Below, in pieces: positions 42,590 to 51,802 of a stretch of 64,000 nt of DNA. Position 1 is the first letter of the stretch. Every line of letters begins with the position of its first letter. This DNA is from Denitrobacterium detoxificans (GTDB lineage: Bacteria > Actinomycetota > Coriobacteriia > Coriobacteriales > Eggerthellaceae): positions 124,001 through 188,000 of the forward strand of contig NZ_SUUH01000001.1 in NCBI RefSeq assembly GCF_015062615.1. The letters are read 5' to 3'. The notes below the pieces were generated by a model, which was not told the origin of the DNA, ran no database searches, and saw only the letters and a list, made by a program, of their open reading frames with translations. The translations under genes and the position numbers were made by a program.

Positions 42590-45030
42590 AGTTCCCAATC
42601 CTCTCGCAACCAATCGAGTTCGTATCTAGCTGATTCGCGCGCGCAATGCATTCCATAGAACGGATCGCCCGCGCTAATGTACTTGCCCCAGCGTTCGCGG
42701 AACAAGCCACCCTCGCTATGCAAGCGGGCGAACTTGCGCGCATCCATGAAGTCGGAACCACGCGAAGCAGATTCGTAATGATAGAGGCGCGCCGTGGGCT
42801 CCATGACAACGCTCCAACCGCGCTCACGCAAGCGAAGGCAAAGGTCGATGTCGTTGTATGCCACGGCGAAACGCTCGTCGAAACCGTCGACAGCATCGAA
42901 CTGGCTTGCGCGAACCAACATGCACGCACCCGTAACGGCCGACGATTCGCGCGTGCGCTGCAAATGCGAAAAATGATAGAGCGAATCGGCCGGGAAGCAA
43001 TGACACAGATGGTCGGGGTTCGCCTTCGGAATGATCACGCCAGCATGCTGAATGGTGTCGTCGGCATACAGGAGCATGGCACCCGTGCAAGCCGTGGTGG
43101 AGCGATGCAGCATGGGGCCAAGCATGCGCTCGATCCATTCGGGCGTGATAACCGACGTATCGTTGTTCAGGAACAGGTAATAGTCGCCCGAGGCATGACG
43201 CGCGCCGAAATTGCAAATGGCGGAGAAATTGAATTCCCCCTCGTAGCGCACCACCTTTACGCGGGAATCGCGCGCGGATACCTGGTCGTAATAGGCAAAT
43301 GTCTGCTCTTCCGTGCTGTTGTTCTCGACGAGCACGATCTCGAAGTTGCGATACGTGGTCTTCTGCAGGATAGAATCGACGCACGTGGAAAGCAGGTCGA
43401 TATGGTCCTTCGTGGGAATGACGATGGAGACCAGGGGCTGCTCTTCGGGCATGACGTACTTCACGCGATGGTAGAAGGCGGGCGTGCTATCTTCCACCTT
43501 CACGGGCACGCCAATGCGCTTGAAGTGCGCCTCGATGGCACGATTGCCCGCTTCCTGCGCCCATGGCTTGGAATCGGCGGAGCCGGCAGTGGACTGCTGA
43601 TGCACGCGCCAGTGATAGAGCACCTTACGCGCGTGATAGACGTTGCGCGCCTGTTCCGCGATGAGGAACGTGAGGTTGTGGTCCTGCGCGCCATCGAATT
43701 CCTTGCCCGGCAGCTCGGGAAGATCACGCACGAGCGACGTGCGCACCGTAAGCATGTGGCACACGTAGTTCGAAGCCGTGAGCAGGTCCATGTCGAAATC
43801 GGGCTTCAGGAAACCATCGAAGTAATGACCGTTCTCGATCTTGTCCTCATCGCAGTAGAGCAAGTCGGTGTCAGGATAGCGGTTGATGCCCTTCGCATAC
43901 TCGAAGAGCGCATCGGGCTCCAGGATGTCGTCGTGATCGAAGAAGCACAGGAAATCGCCCTTGGCGGCGCGAATGCCCTCGTTCGTATTGAGCGTGATGC
44001 CCTTGTTCTCGTCGAGCGTCACCAGTCGAATGCGTTCGTCTTCCGCTACCGCGCGCTGTGCGTTTTCGCAAAGCGCAGAATCCTCGGGAGAGGCATTCAC
44101 CAGCACGAGCTCCCACTTGGAGTAGGTCTGCGAACGCACCGATTCGACCATTTCCCAGAAGAAGCCAAGAGGCGTCTTGTACAGGGGCACGATAATCGAG
44201 AACAGCGGTTCGATTTCGAAATGGGCCGTCTTCTGCGCTTCGATGACCAGCGGAGACGTACGATGAATACGGCGGAACCAATCGTCGTAGGCCTCGCCCT
44301 GCGAGGTATGCGACATCATGAAGAAGAAATCCCTGCGCAGCTGCTCGATACGAGAGGCTTCCATGCGAACGAAGCCATCGGGTGCGCTTCCACCGGGGAA
44401 CGACACCCAAATGAAGAAATCGGCATCGAGCACGGGCAGGCGGAACGAAAACTCGATGAGACGCGCCCCATCGGGAGAGTCGGCCGTAACGGGAATGGGG
44501 CTCTCGCCGAAAACGGTGACCTTCGACGATTCCAGTAGAGAGCCATCCGTGCCAACGAATCGAATGTTGGCGTTATTCAGCGCCTCGTTGCGATAGTTGG
44601 GCGCATACACGCAGATGAAGCCGTGCAGCAAGTTCGTGGAGTCGTCGAAGAGCACAATGCGATCGATACGAATGTTCGCGCAATCGATGCGCGGATCGGC
44701 GTCGATGTTGCGCATGGAAGTAGCTGCGTCCTTCAGCAGCGTGTTGCGCTTCGACTGCCAAGCCGACTTCTTCGGATCGACGGTGGTCATGGCACTGTCG
44801 AGCGTCTTGCCCTGCCCATCGACCACATGAGCGGTGACCACCTGGGCAAGAGAGATAACGGGCACTACGACCACGTACGAGCCAGACTGCTCGCCACGCA
44901 AGGCAAGCGCGGGCATGTCGTTGCCGTTCTGCGCACGCGATGAAACGCGGACCCTTGCACCAGAGGGCACCTCAGCACGCAGCGCAATGTAAATCTTCCC
45001 ATCCCCCCGCGTAAGCTTGCCGAACTCCAT
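42574..45030 (-). CDS. Large glycosyltransferase with two GT2 domains
   Basis: An 818-residue cytoplasmic protein. Residues 1 to about 265 are a divergent domain of likely beta structure with no recognised family. The first GT2 domain (LFSIIVPLYKTPLGFFWEMV, FDHDDILEPDALFEY, YCDEDKI) spans about 278-480. The second (VSIVIPTKDHIDLLSTCVDSI, FLNNDTSVITPEW, GFDERFAVAYNDIDLCLRLRERGW) spans about 535-790 and resembles rhamnosyltransferases of the WbbL type. Both have acidic metal sites, so two sugars may be added by one chain. Its ATG follows the rfbB stop directly, with AAGGAGG in the end of rfbB. Confidence 0.88.
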   Translation of the reverse strand: MEFGKLTRGDGKIYIALRAEVPSGARVRVSSRAQNGNDMPALALRGEQSGSYVVVVPVISLAQVVTAHVVDGQGKTLDSAMTTVDPKKSAWQSKRNTLLKDAATSMRNIDADPRIDCANIRIDRIVLFDDSTNLLHGFICVYAPNYRNEALNNANIRFVGTDGSLLESSKVTVFGESPIPVTADSPDGARLIEFSFRLPVLDADFFIWVSFPGGSAPDGFVRMEASRIEQLRRDFFFMMSHTSQGEAYDDWFRRIHRTSPLVIEAQKTAHFEIEPLFSIIVPLYKTPLGFFWEMVESVRSQTYSKWELVLVNASPEDSALCENAQRAVAEDERIRLVTLDENKGITLNTNEGIRAAKGDFLCFFDHDDILEPDALFEYAKGINRYPDTDLLYCDEDKIENGHYFDGFLKPDFDMDLLTASNYVCHMLTVRTSLVRDLPELPGKEFDGAQDHNLTFLIAEQARNVYHARKVLYHWRVHQQSTAGSADSKPWAQEAGNRAIEAHFKRIGVPVKVEDSTPAFYHRVKYVMPEEQPLVSIVIPTKDHIDLLSTCVDSILQKTTYRNFEIVLVENNSTEEQTFAYYDQVSARDSRVKVVRYEGEFNFSAICNFGARHASGDYYLFLNNDTSVITPEWIERMLGPMLHRSTTACTGAMLLYADDTIQHAGVIIPKANPDHLCHCFPADSLYHFSHLQRTRESSAVTGACMLVRASQFDAVDGFDERFAVAYNDIDLCLRLRERGWSVVMEPTARLYHYESASRGSDFMDARKFARLHSEGGLFRERWGKYISAGDPFYGMHCARESARYELDWLREDWELWTKA

Positions 45031-46113
45031 CTAGTCCAGAACCTCCTTGGCAGAATACATGGTGTCGTAATACGCACGATATGCACCGCTCGTTACGTGC
45101 TCCATCCATTCCTTGTGCTGCAGGTACCACTCGATGGTACGGACGATGCCATCTTCGAACTTCGTCTCGGGGTACCAGCCCAGATCGGCCTTGATTTTGT
45201 CGGGGGCAATGCCATAGCGCCTGTCGTGGCCAGCGCGATCGGTGACGTGGCGGATGAGGTCCTCGGTGATGGCGGGGTCATTCACGGCCTTGGAGGCTTC
45301 CGCGATGATGGTCTTCACGATGAACATGTTGGCGCGTTCATTGTGGCCGCCCACGTTGTAGACCTCGCCAAGTTTGCCCTTCGCCAGCACCATGTCGATG
45401 GCCTTGCAGTGGTCTTCCACGTACAGCCAGTCGCGCACGTTCAAGCCGTCGCCGTACACCGGCAGCTCCTTGTGGGCAAGCGCATTGTTGATCATGAGCG
45501 GAATGAGCTTTTCCGGGAACTGATACGGGCCGTAGTTGTTCGAGCAGCGCGTGATGTTGATGGGCATGCCATACGTATCGCCGTAGGCGGAAACGAACAT
45601 ATCGGCTGCCGCCTTGCTGGCCGAATAGGGCGAATGCGGGGAAAGCGGCGTGTCCTCGCGGAAGAACTCGTCGAGCTTATCGAGGGAAAGCGTACCGTAC
45701 ACCTCGTCGGTGGAAACCTGCAGGTACTTCTTGCCCGGGGTCCACGAACCATCTTCTTGCTGCCACGCCGCACGCGCGGCATTGAGCAGCGTTACCGTAC
45801 CCATGACGTTGGTATCGGCGAACACCTCGGGGTTTGCGATGGAGCGGTCCACGTGGCTTTCCGCGGCAAAGTTCACCACGTAATCGGGATCGTATTCAGC
45901 AAACAGGCGCGTGATGGCATCCTTGTCGCGAATATCGGTCTGACTGAAGATGTGACGCTCGTCGCCCTCGATGTCCTTCAGGTTCTCAAGGTTGCCCGCA
46001 TACGTGAGCACGTCAACGTTCACGATGCGAATGTCCTGGTACTTCTTGAGCATGTAGAGCACGAAGTTGCTGCCAATGAAGCCAGCGCCACCAGTTACCA
46101 AATACGTTTTCAT
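45031..46113 (-). CDS. rfbB: dTDP-glucose 4,6-dehydratase
   Basis: A 360-residue short-chain dehydrogenase, second step to dTDP-rhamnose. NAD motif YLVTGGAGFIGSNFV, FAAESHVDRSI, STDEVYGTL, the catalytic YSASKAAAD and RCSNNYGPYQFPEKLIPL. ATG 46113 is chosen for AAGGAG upstream; the longer frame lacks a site. Confidence 0.95.
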   Translation of the reverse strand: MKTYLVTGGAGFIGSNFVLYMLKKYQDIRIVNVDVLTYAGNLENLKDIEGDERHIFSQTDIRDKDAITRLFAEYDPDYVVNFAAESHVDRSIANPEVFADTNVMGTVTLLNAARAAWQQEDGSWTPGKKYLQVSTDEVYGTLSLDKLDEFFREDTPLSPHSPYSASKAAADMFVSAYGDTYGMPINITRCSNNYGPYQFPEKLIPLMINNALAHKELPVYGDGLNVRDWLYVEDHCKAIDMVLAKGKLGEVYNVGGHNERANMFIVKTIIAEASKAVNDPAITEDLIRHVTDRAGHDRRYGIAPDKIKADLGWYPETKFEDGIVRTIEWYLQHKEWMEHVTSGAYRAYYDTMYSAKEVLD

Positions 46114-46147
46114 GAAACTCCTTATAGTTGCGTTCGCAAAGCGAAAT

Positions 46148-47029
46148 CTATTTGCCCATATAGCTACGAAGCGCATCGTGCCACGGACGCATGGTGTCTC
46201 CTATCGTCGCAGCCAGATGGCCGTTCACGAGCGACGAATAGGCGGGACGCGACGCGCTTTCGGGGTGCGCTTCCTTGTATTCCTGCGAGGTGCAGCGCGC
46301 GACTACGCAATCGAGCCCGGCTTCCTGCATGATGGCCTGCGCGAAATCGGCCCACGAACAGGTGCCCTTGTTCACGCAGTGGTAAATGCCGTAATTTTCC
46401 GTTTCGGCAATGCGCAGCATCTGGTACGCGACGTCATTGGCGTTCGTGGGGCAGCCAAGCTGATCATCGACCACGGTAACCGTGTCGAGCGAATTGCCCA
46501 GGCGCATCATCGTCTTCACGAAGTTCTTGCCCTCGTGGCCATAGAGCCAGGCCGTGCGTACGATGAAGTGACGAGGACACGCTTGAGCAACCGCCTGCTC
46601 CCCCGCCAGCTTGGTACGGCCATACGCGGAAAGCGGGGCCACTTCGTCGGATTCGACACGCGGCTCGGGCTGGTTGCCCGGGAACACGTAGTCGGTGGAA
46701 ACGTGCACGAGCTTCGCGCCCGTCTGCTCGCAGGCACGCGCAAGGTTCGCGGGACCCGTGGCATTCACGGCAAAGGCGTCGCTCTCGTGAGCTTCGCAAC
46801 CATCGACGTTCGTATAGGCTGCGCAATTGAAGACGACGTCGAAGCCGCTTGCCAGGAAGGAATCGACGGCAGCGGCATCGGTAATATCGAGTTCGCTGGC
46901 ATCGGCGCAGACGACTTCCGCCCCCGCATAGCTAGCGGGAATGGGGCCGATTTCCGCCTGCCCCGAGGCAAGCATGCCCGAAAGCTCGCGGCCAAGCTGG
47001 CCGGCAGCACCAGTAATAAGAATGCGCAT
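46148..47029 (-). CDS. rfbD: dTDP-4-dehydrorhamnose reductase
   Basis: A 293-residue reductase, last step of dTDP-L-rhamnose synthesis. RILITGAAGQLGREL, VVFNCAAYTNVDGCE, VSTDYVFPG and the catalytic Tyr-Lys in AYGRTKLAGEQ. ATG 47029 starts 8 bases after the rfbA stop. Confidence 0.94.
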   Translation of the reverse strand: MRILITGAAGQLGRELSGMLASGQAEIGPIPASYAGAEVVCADASELDITDAAAVDSFLASGFDVVFNCAAYTNVDGCEAHESDAFAVNATGPANLARACEQTGAKLVHVSTDYVFPGNQPEPRVESDEVAPLSAYGRTKLAGEQAVAQACPRHFIVRTAWLYGHEGKNFVKTMMRLGNSLDTVTVVDDQLGCPTNANDVAYQMLRIAETENYGIYHCVNKGTCSWADFAQAIMQEAGLDCVVARCTSQEYKEAHPESASRPAYSSLVNGHLAATIGDTMRPWHDALRSYMGK

Positions 47030-47037
47030 CCAATCAC

Positions 47038-47925
47038 CTAATCCATAATGCGGCCGTCGGCAACCTTCTGAAGGTGCTGGCCATACGGACTCTTGCCATA
47101 CGTCTTCGCGGCCGCAAGCAGCGTTTCGCGCGAAATCCATCCGTTCTCGAAGGCAATTTCCTCGGGAACGGAAACGGGCATGGACTGACTGCGCTCAACC
47201 GAGCGAACGAATTCGGAAGCCTCGAAGAGCGATTCAACGGTACCCGTATCGAGCCACGCGTAGCCACGGCCCAGCGTGACGACATCAAGGCTGCCATCGT
47301 TCAGGTACATCTCGTTCAGGCTGGTGATTTCGAGCTCGCCGCGCGCGGAGGGCTTCACCTTACGGGCGAAATCGCACACGCGCTTGTCGTAGAAGTACAG
47401 CCCGGTAACGGCATAGTTGCTCTTGGGGTTGGCGGGCTTTTCCTCGATGGAGATGGCATGGCCGTCTTCGTCGAACTCCACGACGCCGAAGCGTTCGGGG
47501 TCATCGACGTAGTAGCCAAAGACCGTGGCGCCACCGTTGTTCTCGGCAGCATTGACGGCGGCCTTCAAATGGCGGGAAAGACCGTTGCCGTAGAAGATGT
47601 TATCGCCCAGCACGAGCGCACAGCTTTCGCCATCGATGAACTCCTCGCCGATAATAAATGCCTGGGCAAGGCCATCGGGCGAAGGCTGTTCTGCATAGGA
47701 AAGCGAGATGCCATACTGGCTGCCATCGCCCAGCAGATCGCGGAAGCGAGGCAAGTCGACCGGAGTGGAAATGATGAGGATGTCCTTGATGCCCGCGAGC
47801 ATAAGCGTGGAAAGCGGGTAGAACACCATGGGCTTGTCGTAAATGGGAAGAAGCTGCTTGCTGGTTACCGTGGTTAGCGGATACAGACGGGTACCGCTAC
47901 CACCCGCAAGAATGATGCCCTTCAT
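47038..47925 (-). CDS. rfbA: Glucose-1-phosphate thymidylyltransferase
   Basis: A 295-residue nucleotidyltransferase, first step of dTDP-rhamnose synthesis. GIILAGGSGTRLYPLT and KQLLPIYDKPMVFYPLSTLMLAGI are diagnostic, with LGDNIFYG and EEKPANPKSNYAVTGLYFYD. ATG 47925 follows AAAGGAG. First gene of rfbA-rfbD-rfbB-glycosyltransferase-rfbC. Confidence 0.96.
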   Translation of the reverse strand: MKGIILAGGSGTRLYPLTTVTSKQLLPIYDKPMVFYPLSTLMLAGIKDILIISTPVDLPRFRDLLGDGSQYGISLSYAEQPSPDGLAQAFIIGEEFIDGESCALVLGDNIFYGNGLSRHLKAAVNAAENNGGATVFGYYVDDPERFGVVEFDEDGHAISIEEKPANPKSNYAVTGLYFYDKRVCDFARKVKPSARGELEITSLNEMYLNDGSLDVVTLGRGYAWLDTGTVESLFEASEFVRSVERSQSMPVSVPEEIAFENGWISRETLLAAAKTYGKSPYGQHLQKVADGRIMD

Positions 47926-47939
47926 GTGCGCTCCTTTAA

Positions 47940-47951
47940 ACATGTACATGT
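47940..47951. promoter_or_regulatory. 12-bp palindrome upstream of rfbA
   Basis: ACATGTACATGT is a perfect palindrome 14 bases above the rfbA start, in the divergent region between rfbA and the exporter genes. A repressor here would lie in the rfbA leader. No binding protein is known. Confidence 0.4.
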
Positions 47952-48080
47952 CACATATACATGAAACATTCTACGCCCTGAGCGCATGCCTGCAGGAAAC
48001 GCAACGACTATTACCATAAATCGGCACGTCGGACAGGCTACGCGCAAGTAACGGAATTCCATGTATTCGCGCGCGTGCAA

Positions 48081-48109
48081 TTGATACGCATCGCCATTAT
48101 CGCGATAAT
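48081..48109 (+). promoter_or_regulatory. Promoter of the ABC exporter genes
   Basis: TTGATA (48081-48086) and GATAAT (48104-48109) with exactly 17 bases between, 35 bases before the permease start. Confidence 0.65.
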
Positions 48110-48144
48110 AAACGCTTGCGACTGGACAACTCAAAGGAAACGGA

Positions 48145-48942
48145 ATGGCAGACGCAGCTATAGAAAAGAAACGAGTAACGGAATTCCAGCACAACAAATT
48201 CGTGCTGGCATCGCTGGTAAGCAAGGACTTCAAGCTCAAGTACCGCCGCAGCTTCCTGGGCATCGTATGGAGCGTGTTGAACCCGCTCCTCATGATGATC
48301 GTGCTCGCCGCCGTATTCAGCTACATGTTCCGATTCAACATCGAGAACTTCCCGCTGTACCTTATCTTGGGTCAGATCATGTTCGACTTCATGAATCGAT
48401 CCACCAACTCAGCCATGAGCTCCATTATCGATGCGCAATCGCTCATCAAGAAGATTCGCATCGAGAAGATGATCTTCCCAATGGAAAAGGTCATGTTCGA
48501 GCTTCTGAACACGGCTATCTCGATGATTGCGGCCGTGCTGGTCATGGCTTACTTCCAGGTGCTCCCCAGCGTGCATGCCATCTGGGGCCTGCCCCTGCTG
48601 ATCATCTTCATCACCATGTTCTCGTTCGGCCTAAGCCTGCTCATCTCGGCGCTCTCGGTATTCTTCCGTGACGTCATGCACCTATGGGGCGTTCTGCTTA
48701 CCGCATGGACGTACGCCACGCCCATCTTCTATCCCGTGGACATGCTGGCCGATTGGATGATGGCCATCATGCAGTTCAACCCCATGTACCACTACCTCAC
48801 GTTCTTCCGCGACATCATGATGTGGAACACCTGCCCCTCGATTCAGGAAATCCTCATCTGCTTCGGCATGGCGCTCGTGACCTTCGTGGTGGGATTCATC
48901 GTCTTCCGCAAGACCGAGCACAAGTTCATTCTCTATATCTAG
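48145..48942 (+). CDS. ABC-2 type polysaccharide export permease (Wzm/TagG-like)
   Basis: A 265-residue membrane protein with about six hydrophobic segments. The N-terminal LASLVSKDFKLKYRRSFLGIVWSVLNPLLMM is diagnostic of ABC-2 polysaccharide and teichoic-acid permeases. ATG 48145 follows AAAGGAAACGG. With the ATPase encoded 8 bases downstream it would move a complete undecaprenyl-linked glycan across the membrane. Confidence 0.92.
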   Translation: MADAAIEKKRVTEFQHNKFVLASLVSKDFKLKYRRSFLGIVWSVLNPLLMMIVLAAVFSYMFRFNIENFPLYLILGQIMFDFMNRSTNSAMSSIIDAQSLIKKIRIEKMIFPMEKVMFELLNTAISMIAAVLVMAYFQVLPSVHAIWGLPLLIIFITMFSFGLSLLISALSVFFRDVMHLWGVLLTAWTYATPIFYPVDMLADWMMAIMQFNPMYHYLTFFRDIMMWNTCPSIQEILICFGMALVTFVVGFIVFRKTEHKFILYI

Positions 48943-48950
48943 GACGGAAT

Positions 48951-49703
48951 ATGAGCGAACCAGCTATCCGCATAGACCATGTCTCGATGGTGTTCAACAT
49001 CGCCAGCGAGCAGCTCAACAGCCTAAAGGAATACTTCATCAAGCTCGCCAAACGCGAACTGTTCTTCAAGGAGTTCAAGGCTCTGGAAGACATCAACTTC
49101 ACCGTTGAGCAAGGTGATGTATATGGCATCGTGGGCACGAACGGCTCGGGTAAGTCTACCCTGCTGAAGATCATCGCCGGCGTGCTCGAGCCGTCAAAGG
49201 GATCCGTTACGGTAAATGGGTCCATCGCCCCGCTCATCGAGCTAGGTGCAGGCTTCGACATGGAACTCACGGCACGCGAGAACATCTATCTCAACGGCGC
49301 GCTGCTGGGTTACAGCCGCAAGTACATCGACACCCACTTCGACGAAATCGTAGACTTTGCCGAAGTTCGCGAGTTCTTGGACATGCCCATGAAGAACTAC
49401 TCTTCTGGTATGGTCGCACGCGTGGCCTTCGCCGTTGCAACGGCTACCATCCCCGACATCCTGGTCGTTGACGAGGCGCTTTCCGTAGGCGACTTCCTCT
49501 TCCAGGAAAAGTGCGAACGCAAGATCAACGAGCTCGTGCGCGAGCACAACACTACCCTGCTGTTCGTTTCCCACAGCATCGACCAGGTTGAACGCGTGTG
49601 CGAAAAGGCCGTCTGGATCGAAAAGGGTCACTTGCGCAAGATTGGCACCGTCGAAGAGGTATGCGCCGCATATCGCGGGCTGGAACAGGAACACCAGGCA
49701 TAG
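48951..49703 (+). CDS. Polysaccharide export ABC ATPase (Wzt/TagH-like)
   Basis: A 250-residue ATPase. Walker A GTNGSGKST, signature YSSGMVARVAFAVA, Walker B ILVVDEALSVGD and the switch His in FVSHS. It ends soon after the ATPase core and lacks the C-terminal carbohydrate-binding domain of long Wzt proteins, so export need not depend on chain-end modification. ATG 48951 is used, with AGGACGG upstream. Confidence 0.93.
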   Translation: MSEPAIRIDHVSMVFNIASEQLNSLKEYFIKLAKRELFFKEFKALEDINFTVEQGDVYGIVGTNGSGKSTLLKIIAGVLEPSKGSVTVNGSIAPLIELGAGFDMELTARENIYLNGALLGYSRKYIDTHFDEIVDFAEVREFLDMPMKNYSSGMVARVAFAVATATIPDILVVDEALSVGDFLFQEKCERKINELVREHNTTLLFVSHSIDQVERVCEKAVWIEKGHLRKIGTVEEVCAAYRGLEQEHQA

Positions 49704-49725
49704 CAGCTGCCCCATATAAAAAGGC

Positions 49726-49759
49726 AATAGCCCTTTCGGATTTATCCGGAAGGGCTATT
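49726..49759. terminator. Bidirectional terminator between exporter and glycosyltransferase
   Basis: AATAGCCCTT (49726-49735) pairs with AAGGGCTATT (49750-49759), with an inner CGGA/TCCG pairing. On the minus strand a TTTTT tract follows; on the plus strand only TTT. The stop codon of the minus-strand gene (49755-49757) is inside the stem. Confidence 0.8.
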
Positions 49760-51800
49760 TCGTATGGTCAAGAAGATAGTACGAGCTACTCTGGTCGAGA
49801 TTGGCGTTATAGAAGCCATCGGGTGATGAAGCGATGGCAGGCCAAGCTTCAGCAAGACGTTTGGCATCGTGGGCAAGCAAGTCACGCGCGCTGGGATGCA
49901 GCGGTGAAAGAGCTTCGAAGCGCGTACGGGAATGCCCAAATTCGGCAAAGGGAACGTAGAGCGTGAGCAACCCCTTCTGCGCAAGCCTGAGGCAAAGGTC
50001 GACCTGGGCATACAGCAACGAGCCATAGCCCTCGTCGTAACCGCCCACTTCCAGGAAATCCTTCCTGCGCATAATGACGCAGTCGGGGGCGACGGCGGCG
50101 TAATTCGCAGGACGATGAAAGCGCCCGATGTAGCCGCTATCCCACGCAGGCAAATCGACGCCCAGCTCGGTAAGCTGCCCATCAGCGCGAACGACGATGC
50201 CGCTCTGGCAAAGCGTATCCTGCGGCGTGAGCAAGCGTGGCGAGATGAGACCCACTTCGGAACGCTCGAAATACGGCAGCAACACGCTCAATGCGTCGGA
50301 GGTAATGGGCGCAACGTCGCCAGCAGCGAAGAGAACGTATTCGGACTGAACCTTACGCGCCGATTCATTGCGGTACGCAAGGATATCCCGTTCGGATTCA
50401 AAAGACTCCGAGGGCGTAACCGTAGCCAATCCATCTGCAGCGGCGGCATCCCATGAACCAGACTCAAGGCTTTCAGCCGAATCGAATACCGCCGAAACGC
50501 TCGAAGTCGCGATATCGGAATGGATCTTCAGCTGGTACACGAAGATGCAATCGGTATCCACGACATCAGCTGTGATGCCACGTCGCTCGAAATGCTGCTC
50601 GATGGTGTAGGCGCCTGCGTCGTTGCAATACGGCTTCGCATCGGAGTTGCCACCATTGGTGGACCCAGAATGCATGCGCCAGTGATAGAGCACGCGCGGT
50701 ACGTGCACGATGCTGCGGCCAACTTCGAACGCCTTGAGCGTGAGGTCGTAATCCTGCGCGCCATTCGTGAGCGGACCCGATCGCTCGGTGCGATCAAGCA
50801 GCCACCTGCTCACCATGAACAGGTGAATAACGTAATTGTTCGAATACAGAAGATCGGGAGAGCGATCGGGCTTGAACAAGGGAAGGGTATAGCCCTTCCC
50901 CTCCTCGAAGCTATCCTCATCGCAATAGAGCAAGTCGACGTCTTGCGTTTCATTGATGCGCGCCACGTACTCGTAAACCAAATCGGGCTCGATAAAATCA
51001 TCGTGATCGAGAAAGCCAACGTAGTCACCATGCGATGCGGCGATGCCGCAATTGGTATTGCCGTCAATGCCATCATTTTCGGGATGGTCGACCACGATGA
51101 TGCGCTCGTCATCGTACGATGCAAGAACCTCGGCAAGGGCCTCGTCATCGGGGCTGGCGTTCACCAGCACAAGCTCCCACTTCTGGTAGCTCTGCGCACG
51201 CACCGAATCAATCATGACGCGCAGGAATGCCGGAGGCGTGCGATACAGGGGGCTCACCAAGCTCACCAGGGGCTCGTATGGAAAATGCGATTCGCGCTGC
51301 CTTTGGAGCTGATCGTCCGTTACGCACTGGCGTTCGCGCCATTCCTCGTAGGACCCATCCGCAAAGGGATTCCGCACGAGGGCATAATAATCATCGGTAA
51401 GCTCGCGCTGCCAGCGCTGCTGAGACATCGTCCACGCGCAGAGCGCCTCTCCCGAAGACGCGCTCTGGAAGCGCACGGTTACGTTACCCATTTCCTTCGA
51501 GAGAAGCGTAACGTAGCAAAGCTCGTACCAGGCCGCCTTCGAGCTGCCACGCGGCGATGCAATGCGCTGCGAACCACGCAATGCGGAATCGAGCACGGTG
51601 CCATCGTCCAAGACCACCTGGAATTGCAGGTCATCCATGCGGTCCTGAGCCACGAGGGCGCGAGATTCAAGCATCCACGTACCCTCTTCGAGCGGCCTGC
51701 AACCCACCACGCGCGTACCAGCGCCCGTGCGAACCTCGGCCGCGGAAATCCAGCTCTCCCCCGCGAAAAGTCGATTGTAGAGTCGAGAAAGAATGGACAT
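49755..51800 (-). CDS. Glycosyltransferase family 2 with a degenerate second domain
   Basis: A 681-residue cytoplasmic protein with the same plan as the 818-residue transferase. An N-terminal domain of unknown family (about 1-170) is followed by a GT2 domain (LVSLVSPLYRTPPAFLRVMIDSVRAQSYQKWELVLVNASP, FLDHDDFIEPDLVYEY, YCDEDSFEEG). The second, shorter GT2-like domain reads FAAGDVAPITSDAL where active enzymes have a DxD-type motif, so it has probably lost catalysis. ATG 51800 begins two bases after the stop of the upstream transferase gene, with only a weak ribosome site, so coupling is likely. Confidence 0.85.
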   Translation of the reverse strand: MSILSRLYNRLFAGESWISAAEVRTGAGTRVVGCRPLEEGTWMLESRALVAQDRMDDLQFQVVLDDGTVLDSALRGSQRIASPRGSSKAAWYELCYVTLLSKEMGNVTVRFQSASSGEALCAWTMSQQRWQRELTDDYYALVRNPFADGSYEEWRERQCVTDDQLQRQRESHFPYEPLVSLVSPLYRTPPAFLRVMIDSVRAQSYQKWELVLVNASPDDEALAEVLASYDDERIIVVDHPENDGIDGNTNCGIAASHGDYVGFLDHDDFIEPDLVYEYVARINETQDVDLLYCDEDSFEEGKGYTLPLFKPDRSPDLLYSNNYVIHLFMVSRWLLDRTERSGPLTNGAQDYDLTLKAFEVGRSIVHVPRVLYHWRMHSGSTNGGNSDAKPYCNDAGAYTIEQHFERRGITADVVDTDCIFVYQLKIHSDIATSSVSAVFDSAESLESGSWDAAAADGLATVTPSESFESERDILAYRNESARKVQSEYVLFAAGDVAPITSDALSVLLPYFERSEVGLISPRLLTPQDTLCQSGIVVRADGQLTELGVDLPAWDSGYIGRFHRPANYAAVAPDCVIMRRKDFLEVGGYDEGYGSLLYAQVDLCLRLAQKGLLTLYVPFAEFGHSRTRFEALSPLHPSARDLLAHDAKRLAEAWPAIASSPDGFYNANLDQSSSYYLLDHTK

Positions 51801-51802
51801 GG

